From the NCBI RefSeq assembly GCF_036346295.1, contig NZ_CP107819.1:5270001-5334000 (forward strand): DNA of 64,000 nt, given 5' to 3'. The translations under genes and the position numbers were made by a program. Positions within the stretch are counted from its first letter, which is position 1, and the number at the start of each line of letters is the position of its first letter. The notes beneath the pieces were generated by a model. That model worked only from the letters and a program-made list of their open reading frames with translations, was not told where the DNA came from and searched no databases. Below, piece after piece: positions 10,389-19,311 of this stretch. Source of the DNA: Streptomyces sp. NBC_00536 (GTDB taxonomy: Bacteria > Actinomycetota > Actinomycetes > Streptomycetales > Streptomycetaceae).

Positions 10389-11390
10389 ATGGACGCCATG
10401 ACTGCTGCCGCCGCTCCCGCTTCCCGCCGTGTCCTGCTCGCCGCCCCGCGCGGCTACTGCGCGGGCGTCGACCGAGCCGTGATCGCTGTCGAGAAGGCTC
10501 TCGAGCAGTACGGTGCGCCGGTCTACGTCCGACACGAGATCGTCCACAACAAGTACGTCGTCCAGACGCTGGAGAAGAAGGGGGCCATCTTCGTCGAGCG
10601 GACGGAAGAGGTCCCCGAGGGCTCCATCGTGATGTTCTCGGCGCACGGCGTGGCCCCCGTCGTCCACGACGAGGCCGCCGAGCGCAAGCTCGCGACGATC
10701 GACGCGACCTGCCCCCTGGTCACCAAGGTGCACAAGGAAGCCGTCCGGTACGCGAACGAGGACTTCGACATCCTCCTCATCGGCCACGAGGGCCACGAAG
10801 AGGTCATCGGCACCTCCGGCGAGGCCCCCGACCACATCACGATCGTCGACGGCCCCGAGGACGTCGCCAAGGTCACCGTCCGCGACGAGTCCAAGGTGGT
10901 CTGGCTGTCGCAGACCACGCTCTCGGTCGACGAGACGATGGAGACGGTCGACGCGCTGAAGACCAAGTTCCCGCTGCTCGTCTCGCCGCCCAGCGACGAC
11001 ATCTGCTACGCCACCTCGAACCGGCAGGCCGCCGTCAAGGTGATGGGCGCCGACTCCGACCTCGTCATCGTCGTCGGCTCGAAGAACTCCTCGAACTCGA
11101 TCCGGCTGGTCGAGGTCGCCCTGGACGCGGGCGCGTCCGCCGCGTACCTCGTCGACTTCGCGAGCGAGATCGACGAGGCCTGGCTGGAGGGCGTCACCAC
11201 GGTCGGCCTGACCTCGGGCGCCTCGGTGCCGGAGGTCCTGGTCGAGGAAGTGCTGGAGTGGCTGGCGCAGCGCGGCTACGCCGACGTGGAGATCGTCAAG
11301 ACGGCCGAGGAATCGATCGTCTTCTCCCTCCCGAAGGAACTGCGCCGCGACCTGCGGACCGAGGCCGCGAACCTGCTCGCGGGGAAGTAG
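10389..11390 (+). CDS. ispH: 4-hydroxy-3-methylbut-2-enyl diphosphate reductase
   Basis: 333 residues (ATG 10389, or ATG 10398 with almost no change). This is the last enzyme of the MEP isoprenoid pathway, reducing HMBPP to IPP and DMAPP with an iron-sulfur cluster. The three cluster cysteines are visible in [28 protein letters not shown] and [13 protein letters not shown]. Active-site signatures RHEIVHN, SAHGV and [10 protein letters not shown] are intact. It is divergent from the permease and followed 73 nt later by ppgK, as in S. coelicolor. Confidence 0.96.
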   Translation: MDAMTAAAAPASRRVLLAAPRGYCAGVDRAVIAVEKALEQYGAPVYVRHEIVHNKYVVQTLEKKGAIFVERTEEVPEGSIVMFSAHGVAPVVHDEAAERKLATIDATCPLVTKVHKEAVRYANEDFDILLIGHEGHEEVIGTSGEAPDHITIVDGPEDVAKVTVRDESKVVWLSQTTLSVDETMETVDALKTKFPLLVSPPSDDICYATSNRQAAVKVMGADSDLVIVVGSKNSSNSIRLVEVALDAGASAAYLVDFASEIDEAWLEGVTTVGLTSGASVPEVLVEEVLEWLAQRGYADVEIVKTAEESIVFSLPKELRRDLRTEAANLLAGK

Positions 11391-11463
11391 TCCACGGGGA
11401 AGTCCACGGGCGAGTGGGCCGGGTCGCGCCCGCCGCTTCGGGGTCTTTTCGTACGGTGAGTCC

Positions 11464-12210
11464 ATGCAGATCTTCGGTGTGGACATCGGCGGTTCCGGGA
11501 TCAAAGGCGCTCCCGTGGACCTTGACCGCGGCGACCTGGCGCAGGAGCGCCACAAGGTACTGACACCGCATCCGGCCACCCCCGACGGGGTGGCCGACTG
11601 CGTTGCGGAGGTCGTACGGAACTTCGACTGGAGCGGCCCCGTCGGCGTCACCTTCCCCGGGGTCGTCACGGGCGGCATCACCCGCTCCGCCGCGAACGTC
11701 GACAAGGGCTGGGTCGGCCTCGACGCGGCCGGACTCCTCTCGGAGCGCCTCGGCGGCCTCCCGGTCACGGTCCTGAACGACGCGGACGCGGCGGGCGTCG
11801 CGGAGATGACGTACGGAGCCGGCCGCGGCCGCGCCGGTACGGTCATCCTCCTGACCCTCGGCACCGGCATCGGCAGCGCCCTCTTCACGGACGGCCGCCT
11901 GGTCGCCAACAGCGAGCTGGGCCACCTGGAACTGCGCGGTCACGACGCGGAGACGCGGGCCTCGGTGAAGGCCAAGGAGGACGGCGACCTCAGCTGGGAA
12001 CGCTGGGCGCACCGCTTGCAGAAGTACCTCGCCCACGTGGAGATGCTGTTCTCCCCGGACCTCTTCATCCTGGGCGGCGGGGTGAGCCGCAAACCGGAGA
12101 AGTTCCTGCCGCTGATCGAGGGCATCCGCGCCGAGATCGTCCCCGCGGAGCTTCAGAACAACGCGGGGATCGTGGGCGCGGCGATGGCGGCGCGGCCCGC
12201 TTCTCCTTGA
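11464..12210 (+). CDS. ppgK: Polyphosphate glucokinase
   Basis: 248 residues, ROK-fold kinase that phosphorylates glucose using inorganic polyphosphate (and usually ATP). It has the phosphate loop [17 protein letters not shown], the sugar-site [24 protein letters not shown] and the polyphosphate-glucokinase block [19 protein letters not shown]. No zinc-binding CXCGXXGC of general ROK kinases is present, as expected for PpgK. Ends 6 nt before the convergent stop of the DUF6542 gene. Confidence 0.94.
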   Translation: MQIFGVDIGGSGIKGAPVDLDRGDLAQERHKVLTPHPATPDGVADCVAEVVRNFDWSGPVGVTFPGVVTGGITRSAANVDKGWVGLDAAGLLSERLGGLPVTVLNDADAAGVAEMTYGAGRGRAGTVILLTLGTGIGSALFTDGRLVANSELGHLELRGHDAETRASVKAKEDGDLSWERWAHRLQKYLAHVEMLFSPDLFILGGGVSRKPEKFLPLIEGIRAEIVPAELQNNAGIVGAAMAARPASP

Positions 12211-12216
12211 CGTCGC

Positions 12217-12756
12217 TCAGGCGATGCGGCGGGGGACGGTCCGCCGCCGTCCGATGAGCACGGCCTTGCGCACCACCGTGATCAGCCCGGCGATCAGGGT
12301 CCCGGCGTACAGCCACCCGGCGTGCAGGGACAGCGCCGTGACCACACCCATCAGCTGACCGCCGAAGCCGCCGGAGCCGCCCGCGATGGGCCACACTCCG
12401 GCGGTGAAGGCGATGGGCGCGGCGATCGGCGCGGTGATCAGGTCGGCGGGGCGTACCCAGAGCGCGGTGGCGGCGGCGACGGGCATGAAGAGCAGCCCGT
12501 AGCCGAGCAGCGACGCGTCGAAGATCAGCCAGTCGATCCCGGAGGCCAGCGCCATCGCGGCGCAGGCGAACAGCCCGCCGCCGAGGCCGGTCAGCTTGGG
12601 CCGGGGCAGCCGCCGCGCCAGAGCCGGCCGCGGCCGGGGCCGGGGTCGGGCCGGGGGCGGGGTGCCACCGCCCTGCGGGGGTACGGCGGCGGGCCGCCGG
12701 GCCGCCTCCGGCTGTCGCTGCGGGTGATATGCCGATCGCATCCTGTCTCGCTCCAC
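12217..12756 (-). CDS. DUF6542 membrane protein
   Basis: 179 residues, or 174 from the ATG at 12741. The first ~50 residues are Pro/Arg-rich and low complexity; four hydrophobic segments follow (GLFACAAMALASGIDWLIF, LLFMPVAAATALWV, ITAPIAAPIAFTAGV, AGWLYAGTLIAGLITVV). It ends in a basic tail. This matches the DUF6542 family found beside ppgK and ychF in streptomycetes. Function unknown. Divergent from ychF with ~130 bp between starts. Confidence 0.8.
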   Translation of the reverse strand: MERDRMRSAYHPQRQPEAARRPAAVPPQGGGTPPPARPRPRPRPALARRLPRPKLTGLGGGLFACAAMALASGIDWLIFDASLLGYGLLFMPVAAATALWVRPADLITAPIAAPIAFTAGVWPIAGGSGGFGGQLMGVVTALSLHAGWLYAGTLIAGLITVVRKAVLIGRRRTVPRRIA

Positions 12757-12889
12757 TGGACCAAGCTAGGCGGAGCCGACCCCGGATGGGTGCCTGGACA
12801 CGCGTACATCCACCGGCACGCATCGGAAAGTAAACTGTCCGATGGCCCGTACCCGGGCCACCCCCCTCCAGCTACGGGAAGTCGCCAAC

Positions 12890-13978
<1,089 letters not shown>

Positions 13979-14022
13979 GCGGCGAAGTGACGCCACGTCG
14001 TTGACATGGCAAACATGCGGGT

Positions 14023-14060
14023 CAGATGGGGCCGGACGCTGTCGAGTCCGGCCCCATCTG
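14023..14060. terminator. Bidirectional terminator between ychF and Uma2-like gene
   Basis: 15-bp perfect arms (14023-14037, 14046-14060) with an 8-nt loop, between converging genes. Confidence 0.85.
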
Positions 14061-14089
14061 CATTCCCGTGCTGACTTGGTGCTGACCTT

Positions 14090-14671
14090 TCAGCTGCTTC
14101 GGGGCGGGGTGAGCTTGTCGAGGTCGAGGGTGATTTCGAAGGGGACCGGGCGCTTGAGGGTGCCGCGGAAGATGCCGGCGGGCGCGTAGGAGCTGGTCGG
14201 TTTGTCCAGCTCGTAGACGTGGACCACGGGCGCGCCGTCCTCGTCCTCGATGCACCAGTAGTGCGGGATCCCGGCTTCTGCGTACTTGCGGAGCTTGACC
14301 GTGCGGTCGCGGTGGGCGGACTCGGGGGAGACGACCTCGACGACGAGTCGGACCTCCTCGGGGGCGAACCAGGTCCGGTCGTCGTCGTACGCGGCCGTTG
14401 TCACCAGGAGGTCGGGCTCGGGGCGGTTGCGCGGGTCGAGCTTGATGGTCATCTCGCGGCCGACTCTGCTGTCGGCGGGTACCTGCTCCATGAGTGCGAC
14501 CGTGAGCATGGTGACGAGGTGGCCGTGCCACCACCGCTGGGGCGACATCATGAAGACGAGGGCTCCATCGATCAGCTCGGTGTGGCGGGGCGCCTCGGGG
14601 AGGCGGTCGAGGTCCTCCGCGAACCAGCCTTCCGCGCGCGGCGGGCGCATCCAGTCGGGCAGTGCGGTCAT
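14090..14671 (-). CDS. Uma2-family putative endonuclease (DUF820)
   Basis: 193 residues. The Uma2 fold of the PD-(D/E)xK superfamily is suggested by YTELIDGALV-like TELIDGALVFMMSP, REMTIKLDPRNRPEPDLLVT, VRLVVEVVSPESAHRDRTVKL RKYAEAGIPHYWCIE order and the closing DLDKLTPP. The acidic D in PEPDLLV and E-V-V in VVEVVSPES are the likely catalytic residues. The family is abundant in actinobacteria and cyanobacteria, often in variable regions; its targets are unknown. It lies 85 nt downstream of the lanthipeptide synthetase on the same strand, but nothing ties it to that pathway. Confidence 0.8.
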   Translation of the reverse strand: MTALPDWMRPPRAEGWFAEDLDRLPEAPRHTELIDGALVFMMSPQRWWHGHLVTMLTVALMEQVPADSRVGREMTIKLDPRNRPEPDLLVTTAAYDDDRTWFAPEEVRLVVEVVSPESAHRDRTVKLRKYAEAGIPHYWCIEDEDGAPVVHVYELDKPTSSYAPAGIFRGTLKRPVPFEITLDLDKLTPPRSS

Positions 14672-14756
14672 GGCTTCACGGTAGCGGCCCGCGGCTCAGG
14701 CCGGAGTGCCAACGGTCCAACGGTCCCGGCCGGATCGTTTCGGCGGCATGGTGCCC

Positions 14757-17279
14757 TCAGTCGAGGAGGCCCAGGCGGGGGGAGTGGGGGGTGTGGAGGC
14801 GGCGGAGGTGGGAGAGGGCGCCTGCGGAGCCGGTGGACCAGGTGGCGGTGGCGGTGGTGAGGGTGGTGTCCGGGAAGGTGGGGCGGGTGGCGGGGCCGCC
14901 GGTGCGGGTCAGGGTGATCAGGGCGGTCCGGATCGCCGCTTCGTGGAACTCTTCCGAGTGGGAGGCGGTTGCCACGTCCAGGAGGAAGTCGCCCACGCCC
15001 GACAGGCCGCAGCACTGGCCGGTCAAGGGCATGCGGGGGGCGAGGGTGGAGCAGGTGCGGGCCGCCTGCTGGGCGAGGGTGAGGTACGCGGGTTCGTTCA
15101 GGCGGGTGGCGGCTCGGACGAGGACCGTGCCGATGCCTGCGAGGCCGCGGCACCAGGAGGCGTAGCGGCGGGTCGCCGCCGGGGTGCTCGCCGCCGCGAT
15201 GATGCCCGGGGTGAGGGAGGCGAGGCGGGCGCAGGCCTGCCGGGAACGGGCGATGGTGTGCGGGTCGCCCGTCGTGGCCCCGTGTTCCAGGAGGAAGTAC
15301 GCGACGCCCGCCTCGCCGTGGGCGATGCCTTGGTCGAGGGCGGCATTGCCGGGGGAGGCGGATGCCGTGGCCGTCAGCCGGGCCTCGCCGGAGGTCAGCA
15401 GGCGGGCGCACTCGGCGGCCGCGGCGAGGTGGGCCGCATCCCCGGTGTGCCGGGCCAGGAGGAGGTGGCCGAGGCCGATGCCGGCCGCGCCCTCGATCAG
15501 GTCGGCTTCCGGAGGACCCCCGTCCGGGGTGCGGGACGGGAGGAGGGGGTGGGGGACGGCCGGGTGGGGCGTGTGGGGTGTGTTCGCCTGGGTCAGGAAC
15601 AGTTCCACGCCCGTGTGGCCCGAGTAGAAGCCCGGTGACATGTTCTTGGACCGGGGCTGTGCGGCGGTCCACTGGGCCAGGGCGGTGACGGTCTCGCGCA
15701 CGTCCGGGCGGTGCAGGTGGTGGAGGAGTTCCAGGCCGAGGCCGGAGGTGCCGCCGTAGACGTCGATCGGCGTCGGGACGCTGAGGCGGGCGGCGCGCAC
15801 CGGGTCGATGATGCGCTGCGCTTCGGCCACGCAGAACGTGAGGGTGTGGTCGGTGATCTCCCGGAGGCGGTCCGCCTCCAGGCGAGGGCCGGGGCCGGGG
15901 CGGGGGCGTGGGCGGGAGATGGCGGGGGTGCCCGTGCGGAGGTGGCTCGCGGTGGACGTCCGTACGGTCGCGTCCAGGCTCATCAGGCCGCTGATCATGG
16001 ACCGGATCCCGTGGTGGCCGGGGTCCGGGAGGACCCATGACAGGGCGTCGAGGGTCCGCTCCCGGTTGACCGCGGGGTCGGGGTCGATGATCACCGGGTC
16101 CAGGCCGGTGGCGGCGAAGTACAGGGTGGCGCCCAGAGCGTAGTGGTCGTCGGCGGGCCGGGCCGGTCCGCTCGCGCGCAGGACCGGGGCGCTGTAGCCG
16201 GGGGTCGCGCCGCCCGGGCCGGTGCCGTCGCGTTCGCTGGTCCCGAAGTCGATCAGGAAGCACCGGCCCTCGGGGTCCAGGACCACGTTGTCGGGTTTGA
16301 GGTCGCGGATCACCACGGAGTGGGTGTGGATCTCGTCGATGATGCGGAGGAGGCGGGTGGCCAGGTCCGTGAGGGCGCGCGCCGGGTACGGGCCGTGGTC
16401 CTGGACCTGCCGGCGCAGGTTCCGGTCGCCGCAGTCGGTCATCACCAGGTACTCGTCGGGTTCGTGCCGGAAGTAGTCCAGCCCGCGCGGTACGCCCGCG
16501 ACGGAGCCGAGCGCGGCGAGGACCGCGCGCTCGTTGCGCAGCCGGTCGCGGGTGTCCGTACCGCCGGCTTCCTCGGATACGAAGGCACGCGCCTGCTTGA
16601 TCACCACGAGCCGTCCGGATGCCCGGTCGAGGGCGCGGTAGACGTTCCCCTGGGGCTTGCGGACGATTCCGGCCGTGAGCGTGTAGCGGCCGCCGCCCAC
16701 GCCGAAGGCGGGCCGAGGACCCTTTCGCCGTGGTTCCGGGTCCGGCGCGAAGGGGTCCTGGGCCCAGGGCGGGCAGCGGTACGCGCCGCTCGCCAGCCCG
16801 TCGAAGAGCTGCCCGTCCGGTCCGGTCATGACCGATTCAAGCCGTCCGCCGCGCCCGGTCCGGTAGTCGCCGGTGAAGGGTCCGTAGCGGTAGTAGACGG
16901 GGGCGTCCGGGTCGACCCGCCGGTCGCTGACGACCCGTGGTCCCTCCCGGCCGCGCAGGACGGTCACGAGTTCCGCGGCGAGGGCGGCGAGGACGCCGGG
17001 GCCGGGGCCGGGGTAGACCGTGATCGCCTTGCCGACGATTCCGGGGCCGGCGGTCCCGGAGTTGATAGTGCGCAGGGTCTGCGGATTCTTGGCGAACTTC
17101 GCGTGGCACACGTGCCGTCGCAGCACCGGAAGGACCAGGGCGACCACGGCGTCGAGTTCGCCGGGACGGGCGGAAACGTGCAGCTTCCAGCCGTGGTCCA
17201 TCGCCGGCATGCGCGGGTCGTTCAGGTACGACCACGTGTCATCGGACCATCCGCGCCGGCCGACGATGGACCCGGTCAC
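14757..17279 (-). CDS. Three-domain lanthipeptide synthetase (LanL/LanKC, class III/IV)
   Basis: About 840 residues from the GTG at 17279; a GTG at 17327 is in frame but overlaps the precursor gene more deeply. Residues ~1-200 form the lyase domain (HGWKLHVSARPGELDAVVAL, KFAKNPQTL). Residues ~205-480 are a Ser/Thr kinase-like domain: Lys near 226 (VVIKQARAF), VIRDLKPDN near 325 (Ile replaces the His of HRD) and LIDFGTSE near 348. The C-terminal ~330 residues are a LanC-like cyclase with GIAHGEAG (~649), SWCRGLAG (~706) and GQCCGLSG (~754). The retained Cys ligands favour class IV (LanL) over zinc-less class III. The enzyme phosphorylates and dehydrates Ser/Thr of the precursor and closes thioether rings. 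The gene begins 2 nt after the precursor stop codon, so the two are probably co-translated. Confidence 0.9.
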   Translation of the reverse strand: MTGSIVGRRGWSDDTWSYLNDPRMPAMDHGWKLHVSARPGELDAVVALVLPVLRRHVCHAKFAKNPQTLRTINSGTAGPGIVGKAITVYPGPGPGVLAALAAELVTVLRGREGPRVVSDRRVDPDAPVYYRYGPFTGDYRTGRGGRLESVMTGPDGQLFDGLASGAYRCPPWAQDPFAPDPEPRRKGPRPAFGVGGGRYTLTAGIVRKPQGNVYRALDRASGRLVVIKQARAFVSEEAGGTDTRDRLRNERAVLAALGSVAGVPRGLDYFRHEPDEYLVMTDCGDRNLRRQVQDHGPYPARALTDLATRLLRIIDEIHTHSVVIRDLKPDNVVLDPEGRCFLIDFGTSERDGTGPGGATPGYSAPVLRASGPARPADDHYALGATLYFAATGLDPVIIDPDPAVNRERTLDALSWVLPDPGHHGIRSMISGLMSLDATVRTSTASHLRTGTPAISRPRPRPGPGPRLEADRLREITDHTLTFCVAEAQRIIDPVRAARLSVPTPIDVYGGTSGLGLELLHHLHRPDVRETVTALAQWTAAQPRSKNMSPGFYSGHTGVELFLTQANTPHTPHPAVPHPLLPSRTPDGGPPEADLIEGAAGIGLGHLLLARHTGDAAHLAAAAECARLLTSGEARLTATASASPGNAALDQGIAHGEAGVAYFLLEHGATTGDPHTIARSRQACARLASLTPGIIAAASTPAATRRYASWCRGLAGIGTVLVRAATRLNEPAYLTLAQQAARTCSTLAPRMPLTGQCCGLSGVGDFLLDVATASHSEEFHEAAIRTALITLTRTGGPATRPTFPDTTLTTATATWSTGSAGALSHLRRLHTPHSPRLGLLD

Positions 17280-17281
17280 CG

Positions 17282-17473
17282 CTAGGAGTTGTTGTCGCAG
17301 GCGAAGCGGGTGGTGGCGGTCACCCACGGGTCGGCGAGACAGGCGGTGTGCTCGCGGTCGCTGCGGTCGTCGTCCTCGAAGGCGATCATCTCGTCATCGA
17401 TCAGCAGCGGGCCCGCGTCGAGGAACTCGTCGAGCTTCGGAGCGGCCGTGCGTGCGGCTGTGGCTGTGGGCAT
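17282..17473 (-). CDS. Lanthipeptide precursor peptide
   Basis: 63 residues, ATG 17473 with GGAGG 8-9 nt upstream. Residues 1-12 are Thr/Ala-rich. Residues 13-40 form an acidic leader (LDEFLDAGPLLIDDEMIAFE). The C-terminal ~22 residues (from about HTACLADPW) look like the core: Thr43, Cys45, Thr52, Thr54, Thr55, Cys59 and Ser63. Two cysteines allow at most two (methyl)lanthionine rings. The leader has no double-glycine cleavage site and no recognisable protease or exporter gene lies nearby. The call rests on size, composition, strong ribosome site and direct linkage to the synthetase. Exact leader/core boundary unknown. Confidence 0.85.
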   Translation of the reverse strand: MPTATAARTAAPKLDEFLDAGPLLIDDEMIAFEDDDRSDREHTACLADPWVTATTRFACDNNS

Positions 17474-17556
17474 GTGGTGCCTCCGTGTCGTGTCGTTCGT
17501 GTCGTCCTGTCGTACGTGCCGTCAGGCATGGGCCTGATTCCCCGAAGGTAAGGAGG

Positions 17557-17576
17557 CCCTGTCCGGCCGGACAGGG
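17557..17576 (-). promoter_or_regulatory. 20-bp perfect palindrome before the lanthipeptide operon
   Basis: CCCTGTCCGGCCGGACAGGG is a perfect palindrome between the SMP-30 stop and the precursor gene. On the minus strand TTGACC (a possible -35 box) overlaps its left end. It could be an operator for the lanthipeptide operon or the terminator of the SMP-30 gene, whose stop codon is 26 nt away. Confidence 0.5.
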
Positions 17577-17602
17577 TCAAAAGCGCAGGCTCCGCGGCAC
17601 CG

Positions 17603-18610
17603 TCAGAACCCGCGGACCGAGGCGATCGTGAAGCTGGCCGGGGTGCTGCTGCCCGTGGGGTCGAAGGGTCCGCCCTTGTCGAACTGGGAGCGGACCACCA
17701 GGGTGCGGCCCGGGACGTGGGCCAGGGTGGTGGGGATCTGCAGCGACGGGTCCGTCAGGGTCCGCTCCAGATGGGCCCGGGTGCCGTCGGCGGAGACCTG
17801 CCAGCGCGTCAGGGTGTTGTCGCTGTTCTGGGCCACCCGCAGGGTGCCGTCGGGGGCGAGGTCCAGGCCGTCGGCGTGCGTCAGGGCCGGACCGTCGAGG
17901 GTGACGCGGCGTACGGCCCCGGTGCGCAGGTCGACGCGGTAGAGGTCGCCCGCCGCCATGTCGACGGTCAGCAGGTAGCGGCCCGCGCGGTCGGAGGCGA
18001 TCCCGTTCAGGGTGAAGGTGCCCGCGGGCCGGGGGGCCAGGGCGGAGTTCAGGTCGTACGCCGTTTCCAGGGTGCCGGTGCCCGCGGCGAGCTGGGCCGG
18101 GGTGACGCGGTGGATCACGGCGCGGACGCTGTCCGTCAGGTAGGCGGTGCCGTCCGGGGTGATGGTCAGGTCGTTGATGAAGGACGGGCCGGTGCCGCCG
18201 GTCTCGAAGTGGGCCAGCCGGGCCCCCGTACGCGTGTCGTAGACGGCGACCCCGGCGGTGGAGTCCGTCACCCACAGGCGGCCGCGGTCGTCGACGCGCA
18301 GGCCGTTCGCCGTGTGGCGGCCGTCGGTGCCCGCGGGCAGGAAGACCTCGGCGGTGCGCTGTCCGGGGCGGGCGCGGTAGACGGTGCCGTCCGCGTACGA
18401 GCCGACGTAGACCGCGCCGGTACGCGCGTCCGCGGCGATGCCTTCCGGATAGACCTTGGCGCCCGGCAGGTCGAACGCCGTCGTGACGCGGGTGCGTTCC
18501 TGGGAAGGGGAAGGGGAGTCGGCCTGGGCCGCCGGGGCGGTGGTCGTGAGCGTGGCCAGCACGGCGGCCGCCACGGTCAGCGTGGCCAGGGGCAGGTGGG
18601 TGAGCTTCAT
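17603..18610 (-). CDS. Secreted SMP-30/gluconolactonase-like beta-propeller protein
   Basis: 335 residues, ATG 18610 with GGAAGG upstream. A Sec signal peptide (MKLTHLPLATLTVAAAVLA..., cleavage near AQA) precedes a six-bladed propeller built of repeated blocks: VYPEGIAADARTGAVYVG, ANGLRVDDRGRLWVTD, INDLTITPDGTAYLTD, LNGIASDRAGRYLLTVD, ADGLDLAPDGTLRVAQ. These carry the Glu/Asn/Asp metal-binding residues of SMP-30 proteins. Likely a lactonase or other esterase outside the cell. Divergent from a marR gene, so probably that regulator's target. Confidence 0.85.
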   Translation of the reverse strand: MKLTHLPLATLTVAAAVLATLTTTAPAAQADSPSPSQERTRVTTAFDLPGAKVYPEGIAADARTGAVYVGSYADGTVYRARPGQRTAEVFLPAGTDGRHTANGLRVDDRGRLWVTDSTAGVAVYDTRTGARLAHFETGGTGPSFINDLTITPDGTAYLTDSVRAVIHRVTPAQLAAGTGTLETAYDLNSALAPRPAGTFTLNGIASDRAGRYLLTVDMAAGDLYRVDLRTGAVRRVTLDGPALTHADGLDLAPDGTLRVAQNSDNTLTRWQVSADGTRAHLERTLTDPSLQIPTTLAHVPGRTLVVRSQFDKGGPFDPTGSSTPASFTIASVRGF

Positions 18611-18639
18611 GGTGTGTGGCCTTCCGTGTGTCAGGGCGA

Positions 18640-18674
18640 TTCTTGTCGTGTAGGCAGTTCTTGTCATGTAGGCA
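18640..18674 (-). repeat. 17-bp direct repeat upstream of SMP-30 gene
   Basis: TTCTTGTCGTGTAGGCA (18640-18656) and TTCTTGTCATGTAGGCA (18658-18674), one mismatch, 18-bp period. They lie between the SMP-30 start and the MarR-type operators. Confidence 0.85.
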
Positions 18675-18676
18675 TG

Positions 18677-18696
18677 AACATATGTTAGAGGTCTAA
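18677..18696. promoter_or_regulatory. Likely MarR operator
   Basis: Two overlapping palindromes in the 114-bp divergent region: AACATATGTT (18677-18686) and TTAGAGGTCTAA (18685-18696, arms TTAGA/TCTAA). An AT-rich pair of this kind between a marR gene and a divergent target is the normal MarR operator layout. Confidence 0.55.
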
Positions 18697-18724
18697 TGAT
18701 TGGCAAGGGTCGTAGGATGCCGAC

Positions 18725-19162
18725 ATGACCTCCATGCCCCCGGGCGAGCGCATCGGCTCCCACATCAAGCGGGCCGAACAGTCCCTGCTCGCGACGAAGC
18801 ACGCCGTGCTGAAGCCCGCCGGAGTAACGGTTCCGCAGTACTCCGCCCTGCTCTGGCTGGCCGAGAACCCCGGCATCTCCGCCGCGGCGCTCGCGCGGCT
18901 GTGCGGGGTGACGCCGCCGACCATGAACACCGTGCTGAAGAACCTCCAGGAGCGCGGGCTGATCGAGCGGAGCCCGCACGAGTGGCACCGCAACGTCCTG
19001 GAGACCCGGCTGACGGACGAGGGGCGGGCGGTGGTCGCCGTGGCCGACGCCGCCGCGGTGCGGGTGGAGCGCAAGCTCGCCGCGGAGTTCAGCGCGGCGG
19101 AGCGGGAGCAGCTGATCGCGCTGCTCGGGCGGTGCGCGGCCCTGCTGGACCAGGAGCGCTGA
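18725..19162 (+). CDS. MarR-family transcriptional regulator
   Basis: 145 residues. The winged-helix core is visible: QYSALLWLAENPGISAAALA (helix-turn), RLCGVTPPTMNTVLKNLQER (recognition helix) and IERSPHEWHRNVLETRLTDEG (wing). Flanking helices provide dimerisation. It is divergent from the SMP-30 gene and has two palindromes at its own start, suggesting autoregulation and control of the neighbour. Effector unknown. Confidence 0.9.
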   Translation: MTSMPPGERIGSHIKRAEQSLLATKHAVLKPAGVTVPQYSALLWLAENPGISAAALARLCGVTPPTMNTVLKNLQERGLIERSPHEWHRNVLETRLTDEGRAVVAVADAAAVRVERKLAAEFSAAEREQLIALLGRCAALLDQER

Positions 19163-19311
19163 CCGGATCGGTGTCAGCCGCGCGGCGACTTGGCGAGATT
19201 CAGGTCATTTTTTTGCCTGAACTTGAAACCTCTTGGGCGATTCGGTCATCAGGAAAGGCGAGGGAGTCAAGCCGTTCTGCCCGGTAAGGGCAGTCATGAC
19301 CGTTCGGAGCG

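Noticed and set aside
19199-19221. TTCAGG...CCTGAA around a T-run after marR as terminator
   Set aside because: The arms are only 6 bp with an 11-nt loop and the T-run is in the loop, so a terminator is unlikely.
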